Shown here: positions 8,661-16,297 of the stretch, one piece after another
Position numbering within the stretch: position 1 is the stretch's first letter
How the letters are laid out: every line of letters begins with the position of its first letter
NCBI RefSeq assembly: GCF_031082405.1
Contig: NZ_JAVHJU010000009.1
Span: forward strand, 62,001-126,000
Length of the DNA stretch: 64,000 nucleotides
Source of the DNA: Amycolatopsis sp. A133
Lineage (GTDB): Bacteria; Actinomycetota; Actinomycetes; Mycobacteriales; Pseudonocardiaceae
Direction of reading: 5' to 3'
Notes under the pieces: model-generated
Database searches by the model: none
Told to the model about the DNA's origin: nothing
What the model saw: the letters and a program-made list of their open reading frames with translations, nothing else
Position numbers and translations under genes: made by a program

Positions 8661-9209
8661 TCAGGCGACCGCGCGCAGCGGGGTTTGCCCGTCCAGGAGC
8701 CCTTCGGCGTCGGCGAGGAAGGCGTCGATCCGCCGCAGCCGGTCGGCGGTGCGCCGCTCGATCGCGGCCAGCCGGTCCGCGCGGCGCCGGGCGTCGTCCA
8801 CGATCCGGTGGGCCTGCGCGCGGGCGTCGGCGGTGCGCCGGTCCGCGGCCTCTGCGGCCTCCTGGGCGTCCCGGACGATCGCGGCGGCGCGTTCCCGGGC
8901 GGTCGTGACGATGTCGTCCGCTTGGGCGTGCGCCAGTTCGAGCAGGTGGCGGACCCGGTCGCTCACGGCGGCCGGGTCGGCGGGGGTGCGGCACAGCCGG
9001 TCGAGGCGGGCGGTCAGCCCGGCCTGGCCGGCGCGGGCCCGTTCGAGCTGCCGCGCGAGGTGCTCGGCCTCGTCGACGGCCGCGTCGCGGTCGGCCGTGA
9101 GCAGGCGGATCTCGTCGAGCAGCTCGTCGATCCGCTGGTCGACCTGCTCCCGGTCGTAACCGCGCAACGTGAGCGCGAAGCTTTCCGGCAGGGGCAGCGG
9201 AGCCGTCAT
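8661..9209 (-). CDS. DivIVA-like coiled-coil protein
   Basis: A 182-residue protein. The N-terminus (FALTLRGYDREQVDQRIDEL) is the DivIVA/Wag31-type motif in which a short segment with RGYDREQVD starts a coiled coil. The rest is Ala/Arg/Glu-rich heptad-like coiled coil (about residues 30-165) with no membrane segment. DivIVA-like proteins act as cytoskeletal or polar scaffolds; a specific role here is unknown. Its ATG overlaps the stop of the upstream DUF6292-like gene (ATGA), so the two are translationally coupled. This is probably not the essential DivIVA, which is longer and lies near ftsZ. Confidence 0.7.
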   Translation of the reverse strand: MTAPLPLPESFALTLRGYDREQVDQRIDELLDEIRLLTADRDAAVDEAEHLARQLERARAGQAGLTARLDRLCRTPADPAAVSDRVRHLLELAHAQADDIVTTARERAAAIVRDAQEAAEAADRRTADARAQAHRIVDDARRRADRLAAIERRTADRLRRIDAFLADAEGLLDGQTPLRAVA

Positions 9210-9643
9210 CGGGCCACGGCCGTCCGGCGCAGCAGCGCGGCGAGCGCGGCGGCGTCGCCGGCGGTGCGGAGTTCGACGGGATCGGGCCGTCCCACGGTGT
9301 GGTCGTCTTCGTGCAGGGCGGTGACGAACCGCCCGACCCGGCGCGGCGACGGCGCGACGGTGGGGCCGCCGAGGTAGCGCAGGACGATCAGGTCCTCGCC
9401 GGAGTGCGTCTCGATGGCCGCGGCCCAGCCGCGGACTTCGTCCCACAGCAGGGCCACGTCGCGGTCGGGGTAGTGCGGCAGCCGGGTGTCGAGGGCGACG
9501 TAGGCCGATACCGGGGTGTCGTGGTCGACGGTGCACGACTCGAGGCCGATCCCGAGTTCGGCGGTGACGTCGCGGAGGTAGCCGAGGAGCGCGGGGACGG
9601 CGGGATGCTGGTAACCGGTCGGGAGTTCGATCGATGCGGTCAC
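9206..9643 (-). CDS. DUF6292-like protein (paralogue of the divergent gene at 9834)
   Basis: A 145-residue cytoplasmic protein of unknown function. It shares the core LRDVTAELGIGLESCTVDHDTPVSAYVALD, then LWDEVRGWAAAIE and R-G-RFVTALHEDD, with the divergent neighbour. I recognise it as the DUF6292 type that recurs in Pseudonocardiaceae, but have no biochemical role. It is the first gene of a coupled pair with the coiled-coil protein, preceded by a good promoter containing a 7-bp inverted repeat. Confidence 0.6.
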   Translation of the reverse strand: MTASIELPTGYQHPAVPALLGYLRDVTAELGIGLESCTVDHDTPVSAYVALDTRLPHYPDRDVALLWDEVRGWAAAIETHSGEDLIVLRYLGGPTVAPSPRRVGRFVTALHEDDHTVGRPDPVELRTAGDAAALAALLRRTAVAR

Positions 9644-9679
9644 GGGGTCCGGGAGCCTTTCTCTCTTTCGGGTGGTTCC

Positions 9680-9708
9680 GTTCTAACATGTCATCGAAAT
9701 GATGACAA
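9680..9708 (-). promoter_or_regulatory. Promoter with embedded operator for the DUF6292 divergent pair
   Basis: On the minus strand TTGTCA (plus 9703-9708) and TAGAAC (plus 9680-9685) are separated by 17 nt, a good -35/-10 pair. The perfect inverted repeat TGTCATC-N5-GATGACA (9689-9707) fills the spacer, an arrangement typical of repressor operators. No adjacent regulator gene is present. Confidence 0.55.
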
Positions 9709-9833
9709 GCGGGATGTCGCCGGATCGACGACGCCCGGCGTCCGGTTCGCCGGGATTGAGCAGCGTGCCACCGGGGTACCCGTTCGGGGGACCGCGGAGG
9801 ATCCCGCGGCAGGACGCGGAAAGCGAGGCGGCG

Positions 9834-10262
9834 TTGAGCATTCTGATCGACTTCGGGCGCGACACGGAGTTCTCGTTCGAGCGGCGGTTGCGCGGCTACC
9901 TGGGGGCGGTGGCGAGGGCCGTGGGAGTGGGACTGGAGTCCTGCACGCTCGACGCGGGCACGCCCGCAGCCGCCTACATCGCACTGGACTGGCGCTTGTC
10001 CCGCTTCCCCGGCCACGACCTGGCCCTGGTCTGGGACGAAGTCCACGGCTGGGCGGCGGCGATCGAAGACGTCACCGGCGAGGCGGCCACGGCACTGGCC
10101 TACGTCGGCGGCGAGGTCCTCCCCGACCCCCGCGCGGTGGTCCGCTTCCTGGCGGCGGTCCGCGCGGACGACCCGGACGCGGGCGTGCTGGAAGCCCCGG
10201 TCCTGCGCCAGGCGGGGGACCACGAGCAGCTGCTGGCGATGGTTCCTGCGAGCCGGAGCTGA
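9834..10262 (+). CDS. DUF6292-like protein, second copy
   Basis: A 142-residue paralogue of the divergent gene: RLRGYLGAVARAVGVGLESC, then YIALDWRLSRFPGHDLALVWDEVHGWAAAIE. An ATG at 9699 is in frame. TTG at 9834 is preferred because GAGG lies 5 nt upstream and because this start makes the distance to the shared LESC motif the same (37 versus 36 residues) in both paralogues. The 9699 start would also fall inside the shared operator. Function unknown. The gene is followed 24 bp later by the S9 peptidase on the same strand. Confidence 0.6.
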   Translation: MSILIDFGRDTEFSFERRLRGYLGAVARAVGVGLESCTLDAGTPAAAYIALDWRLSRFPGHDLALVWDEVHGWAAAIEDVTGEAATALAYVGGEVLPDPRAVVRFLAAVRADDPDAGVLEAPVLRQAGDHEQLLAMVPASRS

Positions 10263-10286
10263 TCCACTTGCGGCACACTCGGGTCC

Positions 10287-12140
10287 ATGGGGAAGCTGAC
10301 GGCGGAGGCCGTGGTCGACCGGAACGTGCCGCGGACACCGCGCTTGTCACCGGACGGCCGGTGGGTGGTGTTCGTCAGCTCACCGGTGGGGCGGGCCGGG
10401 GAACACCCGGTGAGCGGGCTGTGGATCGGTCCTTCGGACGGGAGTGAGCCGCCCCGGGAACTCGCGGCCGGTGCCGCCGAGGACCGGGAGCCGCGGTGGT
10501 CGGCGGATTCCGCATGGGTCTACTACCTGTCCGACCGGGCTGATCGCGGGACGGCGCAGCTGTACCGCGTCGGCCGGGACGGCGGCGAGCCGGAGCAGCT
10601 GACGGACCGGGACCCCGGGGTCGGTGACTACGTGCTGATGCCGGACAGCGGTGCGGTGGTTCTCGTCGCCCCGGAGGAAAAGGACGCGCCGGCCGACCCC
10701 CGGGTGCGGGTGGTGCGGCCCGGTGCTGCCGAAGCACCCACTTGGGACACCGTCGCCCGGCCGGATCGGCTCTGGCTGCTCGACCCGCCGACCGGCGCCG
10801 TCCGCCCGCTCGGCGACTTCGGCCCGCGGCACGTCGTCGAAGCCGCCGCGCGGCCGGATGGCCGCACCCTCGCCGTGCTCACCTGGTCCGTCGCCGACCG
10901 GGAGCCGGGGCGCTTCGACCCCGGCCTGCACCTCGTCGACCCCGCCACCGGTGCCCGGCAGGACCTCGGCGTCCCGGCGCACGAGGCCGAGTCGCTCACC
11001 TGGTGGCGCGACGAAGCCGGCTGGCACCTGGCCTACCTCGGAATCACCCCGCCCGGCCTGATCGGCGGCAAGGCGATCTTCGAGGCCGGCGACCACCGGA
11101 ACCTCACCGCCGGGATGAGTGCCTGCCCCATCGACCTGGCCGAGTCCGGCGACGGCCGGCTGCTGGCGCTCGTCGCCGAAGGCCTCGACACCACGATCCG
11201 GTGCCTCGATCCCGCCGGCGGCACCTTCACCGAGCTCCGCCGCGCGACCGGCAGCCTGCAGGACCTGAGCGCGGGCGGAGGCCGGATCGCCGTCGTCGGG
11301 AGCACCGCCACCGAGCCGGACGCCGTCCACTGCGGACCACCCGGCGGCCCGCTCTCCCGGCTCGGCGAACCGCAGTTGCGCGGGATCCACTGGGGCACTC
11401 AGGAACGCCTGTCCTACCGGGCCGAAGACGGCCTGGAACTCGACGGCCTCCTGATCCTCCCACCCGGCCGCACCCGCGCCGACGGCCCGTTCCCGCTCGT
11501 CACCCTCGTCCACGGCGGCCCGTACGACCGCTGGGCCGACCGGTTGCAGCTCGGCTGGTTCCGCTGCGGCCAGTGGCTGGCCGCGGCCGGGTTCGCGGTG
11601 TTCCTGCCGAACATGCGCGGCGGCCTGGGCCACGGCCACGCCTTCGCGGCGAGTGTCGCGGGCGACGTCGGGGGCGCGGAGTTCACGGACCTGCTCACCG
11701 GAATCGACCTCCTCGTCGAGGCCGGTGTCGCCGACGAAGAACGGCTCGGCATCGGCGGCGGCAGCCACGGCGGGTTCGTGGCCGCCTGGGCCGTCACACA
11801 GACGGATCGCTTCAAGGCGGCCCTCGTCAACGCGGGCGTCATCGACTGGCCGCTGCTCGCGGCGACCGGCGAGCACGGCCGGTTCGACCTCGCCCTCGGT
11901 GGCCGGGAAAACAGCCCGATCATCCACGCGGACCGGATCGCCACCCCCGTCCTCATCGTGCACGGCGAGGACGACACGAACGTCCCGCTCTCGCAGGCCG
12001 AACTCCTGCACCACGCCCTCGGCGACCGCGAGCACGAGTTCGTGATCTACCCGCGGGAGGGCCACTCGCTCCGCGAACGCGGCCACCAGCTCGACTTCCT
12101 GCACCGGACCCGCGCCTGGTTCTCAGACCTGCTCGCCTAG
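10287..12140 (+). CDS. S9-family serine peptidase (prolyl-oligopeptidase / acylaminoacyl-peptidase type)
   Basis: A 617-residue cytoplasmic protein with no signal peptide. The N-terminal part (about residues 10-370) is a WD40/TolB-like beta-propeller with repeated DGR, SADSAWVYY and PDGRTLAVL motifs. The C-terminal alpha/beta hydrolase (about 385-615) carries nucleophile Ser493 in GGGSHGGF, an Asp in HGEDDTNVP and the His in REGHSL. Such enzymes release dipeptides or acyl-amino acids from short peptides. The 3' end overlaps the convergent hpaD gene by 18 bp. Confidence 0.88.
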   Translation: MGKLTAEAVVDRNVPRTPRLSPDGRWVVFVSSPVGRAGEHPVSGLWIGPSDGSEPPRELAAGAAEDREPRWSADSAWVYYLSDRADRGTAQLYRVGRDGGEPEQLTDRDPGVGDYVLMPDSGAVVLVAPEEKDAPADPRVRVVRPGAAEAPTWDTVARPDRLWLLDPPTGAVRPLGDFGPRHVVEAAARPDGRTLAVLTWSVADREPGRFDPGLHLVDPATGARQDLGVPAHEAESLTWWRDEAGWHLAYLGITPPGLIGGKAIFEAGDHRNLTAGMSACPIDLAESGDGRLLALVAEGLDTTIRCLDPAGGTFTELRRATGSLQDLSAGGGRIAVVGSTATEPDAVHCGPPGGPLSRLGEPQLRGIHWGTQERLSYRAEDGLELDGLLILPPGRTRADGPFPLVTLVHGGPYDRWADRLQLGWFRCGQWLAAAGFAVFLPNMRGGLGHGHAFAASVAGDVGGAEFTDLLTGIDLLVEAGVADEERLGIGGGSHGGFVAAWAVTQTDRFKAALVNAGVIDWPLLAATGEHGRFDLALGGRENSPIIHADRIATPVLIVHGEDDTNVPLSQAELLHHALGDREHEFVIYPREGHSLRERGHQLDFLHRTRAWFSDLLA

Positions 12141-13163
12141 CTTGTACTCCGCCCCGCCGGTGAACGAGAAGCCGTCCGCGCCGACGGTGACGTCGGCTTC
12201 GCGCGGTTCGGCCCGTTCGGCGACCGGCTGGACCGCGCCGTCGAGGTCGAGCACGACCGACGCGTCGGTGTACCAGCTCGGCACCACCGGGTTGCCCCAC
12301 CAGTCGCGGCGCTGGTTGTCGTGGACGTCCCAGGTGAGCACCGGGTTGTCCGGGTCGCCGGTGTAGTAGTCGTGCGTGTAGATCTCGATGCGGTGCCCGT
12401 CGGGGTCGCGGACGTAGAGGTAGAACGCGTTCGACACGCCGTGGCGGCCCGGCCCGCGCTCGATCGCCCCGGGCTTCCGCAGCGCGCCCAGGTGGTCGCA
12501 GATGTGCAGGATCTGGTGCCGCTCGTGCGAGGCGAACGCGATGTGGTGCAGCCGCGGCCCGTCGCCGCCGGTGAGCGCGACGTCGTGGACGGTCGGCTTG
12601 CGGAACATCCACGCCGCGTACACCGTGCCTTCGGCGTCCTGGATGTCCTCCGAGACGCGGAAGCCCAGATCCTCGTAGTACTTCCGGGCCGCCGGGACGT
12701 CCGGGGTGTCCAGGTTGAAGTGGTCCAGCCGCGACAGCGCCCCGGCGCCGTGGACGTCGTAGCGCTGGGTGAACCGCTCGACGTGCTCGGCCTCGTGGAA
12801 GAACTCCACCGGGAAGCCCAGCGGGTCGAGGACCCGCACCGCCTCGCCGATCCCGCGCGTGGCGCCCGCCGCCCGCCGCTCGATCCGGCAGCCGAGCGCG
12901 CGGTAGTACGCCTCGGCCAGGTCGAGGTCGGCGGCGCCGCGCACCCGGTAGGCCAGCACACCCAGGGCGGCCGTCGGCCCCTTCCGGAGCACGAGCGAAT
13001 GGTGCAGGTACTCCTCGAACGCCCGCAGGTACAGCGCCGAGGAGTCTTCGTGGGTGACGACGAGCCCGAGCACGTCGACGTAGAACGCCCGCGACGCGGC
13101 CAGGTCGGTGACGACGAGCTCGGCGTACGCGCAGCGGAGGACGTCCGGCGGGGCGGCGGTCAT
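12123..13163 (-). CDS. hpaD: 3,4-dihydroxyphenylacetate (homoprotocatechuate) 2,3-dioxygenase
   Basis: A 346-residue two-domain type I extradiol dioxygenase (vicinal oxygen chelate fold). The metal ligands are visible as His in SRLDHFNLDTP, His in PRLHHIAFASH and Glu in DGHRIEIYTHDYY. The C-terminal sequence WWGNPVVPSWYTDAS is characteristic of actinobacterial HpaD/HPCD. It opens the aromatic ring of 3,4-dihydroxyphenylacetate to 5-carboxymethyl-2-hydroxymuconate semialdehyde, the substrate of the dehydrogenase encoded just upstream. ATGA overlap (13160-13163) couples the two. It is the last gene of the operon read from 17700. Confidence 0.9.
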   Translation of the reverse strand: MTAAPPDVLRCAYAELVVTDLAASRAFYVDVLGLVVTHEDSSALYLRAFEEYLHHSLVLRKGPTAALGVLAYRVRGAADLDLAEAYYRALGCRIERRAAGATRGIGEAVRVLDPLGFPVEFFHEAEHVERFTQRYDVHGAGALSRLDHFNLDTPDVPAARKYYEDLGFRVSEDIQDAEGTVYAAWMFRKPTVHDVALTGGDGPRLHHIAFASHERHQILHICDHLGALRKPGAIERGPGRHGVSNAFYLYVRDPDGHRIEIYTHDYYTGDPDNPVLTWDVHDNQRRDWWGNPVVPSWYTDASVVLDLDGAVQPVAERAEPREADVTVGADGFSFTGGAEYKLGEQV

Positions 13164-14668
13164 GACTGTCCTTTCCGGACGCTGCCGAACCGGGTCGCGT
13201 GCACCGGCCCGAGGGAGACGTGGATGGCCTGCTCGTCGGTGTAGAAGCCGAGGGAGCGGTAGCCGCCTTCGTGGCCGAGGCCGGACGCCTTGACCCCGCC
13301 GAACGGTGTGCGCAGGTCCCGGACGTTGTGCGAGTTGAGCCAGACCATCCCGGCCTCGACCGACTGCGCGAAGGTGTGCGCCCGCTGCAGGTCCGACGTC
13401 CACAGGTAGGCGGCCAGGCCGTACTTGACGCCGTTGGCCAGTGACCGGGCTTCGGCTTCGGTGTCGAACGGCGTCAGCGCGACGACCGGCCCGAAGATCT
13501 CCTCCTGGAAGATCCGGGCGGTCGGCGGGACGTCGGCGAACACCGTCGGCGCCACGTAGTTGCCGCTGTCCAGCCCGGCCGGACGGCCGCCGCCGGCGAG
13601 CAGGCGGCCTTCGGTCTTGCCCAGCTCGACGTACCGCATGACCTTGTCGTGGTGCTCGGGGTGCACCAGCGCGCCGACCTCGGTGGCGGGGTCGTGCGGG
13701 TCTCCGACGACGATGTTCGCCGCGCGCGCGGCGAACCGCGCGCAGAACTCGTCGTAGATCGGGCGCTCGACGAGGATCCGGCTGCCCGCCGTGCAGCGTT
13801 CGCCGTTGAGGGAGAACACGCCGAAGAGCGTCGAATCGATCGCGGCGTCGAGGTCGGCGTCGGCGAAGACGATCGCCGGGGACTTGCCGCCCAGTTCCAT
13901 CGACATGCCCTTGAGGTGGGTCGCGCAGTTGCGGTAGATCGTCTGCCCGGTCGTGGTCTCGCCGGTGAAGGAGATCAGCGGGACGTCCGGGTGCTTGACC
14001 AGCGCGTCGCCCGCTTCCTCACCGAAGCCGTTGACCAGGTTGAAGACCCCCGGCGGCAGCCCGGCTTCGGCGAAGATGCCCGCCCACAGGCTCGCCGACA
14101 GCGGCGTGAACTCGGCCGGCTTGAGCACCACCGTGCACCCCGAAGCCAGCGCGGGGGCGAGCTTCCAGCTTTCCAGCATGAACGGCGTGTTCCACGGCGT
14201 GATCAGCCCGGCGACCCCGACCGGCTTGCGGTGCACGTAGTTCACCTGCCGCCCCGGCACCTGGTACGTGTCGTCGGCCTGCGCGACGACGAGGTCGGCG
14301 AAGAACCGGAAGTTCTCGGCCGCGCGCTGGGCCTGCCCGAGCGCCTGGGTGATCGGCAGCCCGGTGTCGAACGTCTCCAGCTCGGCCAGCCGCTCGTCCT
14401 GGGCCTCGACGGCGTCGGCGATCTTGTTCAGCACGCGCGCCCGTGCCCGCGGCAGCATCCGCGGCCACGGCCCTTCGGTGAACGCCGTGCGCGCCGCGGC
14501 GACGGCCCGGTCGACGTCTTCGGCCTGACCCGCGGCCGCCGTGACGTACGGGGTGTTCGAGACCGGGTCGAGGACGTCGAACGTCCGGCCCGAGACGCTG
14601 CCGGCGAACTCGCCGCCGATGTAGTGCTCGAGCTCGCCCGGCAGCCCTTCCGGGACGTGGTGGGTCAT
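13160..14668 (-). CDS. hpaE: 5-carboxymethyl-2-hydroxymuconate semialdehyde dehydrogenase
   Basis: A 502-residue NAD(P)-dependent aldehyde dehydrogenase. Catalytic Glu lies in MELGGKSP and catalytic Cys in NGERCTAGSR; PWNTPFMLESWKLAPAL is the coenzyme-binding region. The C-terminus (GGVKASGLGHEGGYRSLGFYTDEQ) matches the HpaE/HpcC subgroup. It oxidises the ring-cleavage semialdehyde to 5-carboxymethyl-2-hydroxymuconate. It overlaps hpaD downstream and the DapA-family gene upstream by ATGA-type 4-bp junctions, so all three are translationally coupled. Confidence 0.9.
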   Translation of the reverse strand: MTHHVPEGLPGELEHYIGGEFAGSVSGRTFDVLDPVSNTPYVTAAAGQAEDVDRAVAAARTAFTEGPWPRMLPRARARVLNKIADAVEAQDERLAELETFDTGLPITQALGQAQRAAENFRFFADLVVAQADDTYQVPGRQVNYVHRKPVGVAGLITPWNTPFMLESWKLAPALASGCTVVLKPAEFTPLSASLWAGIFAEAGLPPGVFNLVNGFGEEAGDALVKHPDVPLISFTGETTTGQTIYRNCATHLKGMSMELGGKSPAIVFADADLDAAIDSTLFGVFSLNGERCTAGSRILVERPIYDEFCARFAARAANIVVGDPHDPATEVGALVHPEHHDKVMRYVELGKTEGRLLAGGGRPAGLDSGNYVAPTVFADVPPTARIFQEEIFGPVVALTPFDTEAEARSLANGVKYGLAAYLWTSDLQRAHTFAQSVEAGMVWLNSHNVRDLRTPFGGVKASGLGHEGGYRSLGFYTDEQAIHVSLGPVHATRFGSVRKGQS

Positions 14669-15612
14669 CGCTTTCCTCCCACGGTGAAGCCGTCGGCCGG
14701 CGACAGGTACTCCGCGCCTTCGGCCATCAGTTCGGTGATCCGGGCGACGCCGGACCCGGTCGGCGGGATCAGCGGCGGCCGCACGTGCCCGGACGCGATC
14801 AGGCCGCGCTGCTGCAGCACCCACTTCCCGGGCGCCGGATTGGTCTCGACGAACAGCAGATCGACGAGGGGGTGCAGGCCGTAGTGGATCTCCCGCGCCC
14901 GTTCGTGGTCGCCGGCCTGCCACGCGGTGTACATCTCCGCGCAGGCGGCCGGGGCGATGTTGGCCGTCGCGCTGACGAACCCGGCGCCGCCGAGGGCGAG
15001 CAGCGGCAGGCAGAGCAGCTCGATCCCGGACCACACCAGCAGTTCCCGGCCGCACAGGTGCAGTACGCGGGAGAAGTGCTCGAAGTCCTTCGTCGTCTCC
15101 TTGATGCCGACGAAGTTCTCGCACGAGCGGTACAGCCGCGCGACGGTCTCCGGGGCGAGGTCGACCGCGGTCCGGCTCGGCACGTTGTAGGCGACGATCG
15201 GCAGGTCCGGGAACTCGCGGCAGACGGTGCGGTACCAGACGAACAGCGCGTCCTGCGTGGGCCGCGCGTAGTACGGCGTGATGACCAGGGCCGCGTCGAT
15301 TCCGGCGTCCTGGGCGAGCGCCGTCAGCTCCAGGGTCTCGTCGAGCTTCGCCGAGCCGGTGCCCGGGACGAAGGGGACGCGGTCGCCGACCGCCGCGGCC
15401 ACCGTCCGGATCGCCTCGGCGCGCTCGGCGACCGTCTGCGAACCGGGTTCGCCGGTGGAACCGCCGATCGAGATGCCGTGCGTGCCGGAGGCGAGCTGCC
15501 AGCGCACGAGGTTCTGCAATCCCTCGTGGTCGACGGCGCCTTCGGCGGTGAACGGCGTCATCAGCGGCGCGATCGACCCGCGGATGGTCCGGGGGTCGGA
15601 GCGGAAGCGCAT
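14665..15612 (-). CDS. DapA/NAL-family (class I) aldolase-lyase in the hpa operon
   Basis: A 315-residue TIM-barrel protein of the dihydrodipicolinate synthase/N-acetylneuraminate lyase family. The substrate-carboxylate motif appears as GGSTGE (replacing GTTGE), the Tyr region as YNVPSRT and the Schiff-base Lys as GIKETT. In an hpa operon a lyase is needed to split 4-hydroxy-2-oxoheptanedioate into pyruvate and succinate semialdehyde, normally by HpaI; this gene could take that role. That is an inference from context. DapA itself is unlikely given the neighbours. Confidence 0.75.
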   Translation of the reverse strand: MRFRSDPRTIRGSIAPLMTPFTAEGAVDHEGLQNLVRWQLASGTHGISIGGSTGEPGSQTVAERAEAIRTVAAAVGDRVPFVPGTGSAKLDETLELTALAQDAGIDAALVITPYYARPTQDALFVWYRTVCREFPDLPIVAYNVPSRTAVDLAPETVARLYRSCENFVGIKETTKDFEHFSRVLHLCGRELLVWSGIELLCLPLLALGGAGFVSATANIAPAACAEMYTAWQAGDHERAREIHYGLHPLVDLLFVETNPAPGKWVLQQRGLIASGHVRPPLIPPTGSGVARITELMAEGAEYLSPADGFTVGGKR

Positions 15613-15628
15613 GGTTTCCCTTCCTGCG

Positions 15629-16297
15629 TCAGTGGTGGCGGTGGGCGAGGAACGCGTCCAGGGTGGCCAGCCGGTGGGCGCGGACGGCCTGTTCGACCTC
15701 GGCGGCGGGGGCGCCGCGCTCGAGCAGGCCCAGGATGGTTTTGTGCTCGGCCACCGACTGGCGCGCGCGGCCGGGCACGAAGCTGAACGTCGAGGTGCGC
15801 AGGCCGCTGAGCCGGTCCCAGCCGCGCCGGACCAGGTCGAGGACCTGGGGGTTGGGGCAGGCTTCGAACAGCACGGCGTGGAAGTCGCGGTTGAGCGCGG
15901 TGAACCGGGCCGGCTCGAAGTGCCCGAGGCAGCCGGCCAGCTCGGTGTTCAGCGCCCGGGCCCGGGCGAGGGCACCGGGCGGGAGGACGGGGCCGGCGAG
16001 CGCGGCGGCGTACCCCTCGACCAGGGCGAGGGTCTGCATCGTGTGCTGGTACTCGCGTTCGTCGACCATCGCGACCTGCGCACCGACGTTGCGCTCGAAG
16101 GTCACCAGGCCTTCGGCTTCCAGCAGCCGGATCGCTTCGCGGACCGGGACGACGCTGACGCCGAGCTCCTGGGCGAGCTGGCCGAGGACGAGGCGGTAAC
16201 CGGGGGAGAAGGTGCCGTCGGCGATCCGGGCCTTGATCCACGCGTAGGCGGTCCGCGACTTGCTCATCGCGGTGCCGGTCACCGTTTCGCGCGCCAT
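15629..16297 (-). CDS. GntR-family (FCD/FadR-type) regulator of the hpa operon
   Basis: A 222-residue regulator. The winged helix lies at about residues 15-75 (IADGTFSPGYRLVLGQLAQELGVSVVPVREAIRLLEAEGLV), followed by an all-helical FCD ligand domain with ALNRDFHAVLFEACPNPQV and SVAEHKTILGLLERG, whose Asp/His residues usually bind a metal. ATG at 16297 is chosen because GGGAGG lies 8 nt upstream; an internal ATG at 16267 lacks a site. It lies inside the operon it probably controls and overlaps the end of the FAH-RraA gene. A candidate operator is at 17731-17751. Confidence 0.88.
   Translation of the reverse strand: MARETVTGTAMSKSRTAYAWIKARIADGTFSPGYRLVLGQLAQELGVSVVPVREAIRLLEAEGLVTFERNVGAQVAMVDEREYQHTMQTLALVEGYAAALAGPVLPPGALARARALNTELAGCLGHFEPARFTALNRDFHAVLFEACPNPQVLDLVRRGWDRLSGLRTSTFSFVPGRARQSVAEHKTILGLLERGAPAAEVEQAVRAHRLATLDAFLAHRHH

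Noticed and set aside
9699-9833. Upstream ATG extension of the second DUF6292-like gene
   Set aside because: It would start inside the shared operator and adds a Pro/Arg/Ser-rich segment with no match in the paralogue.
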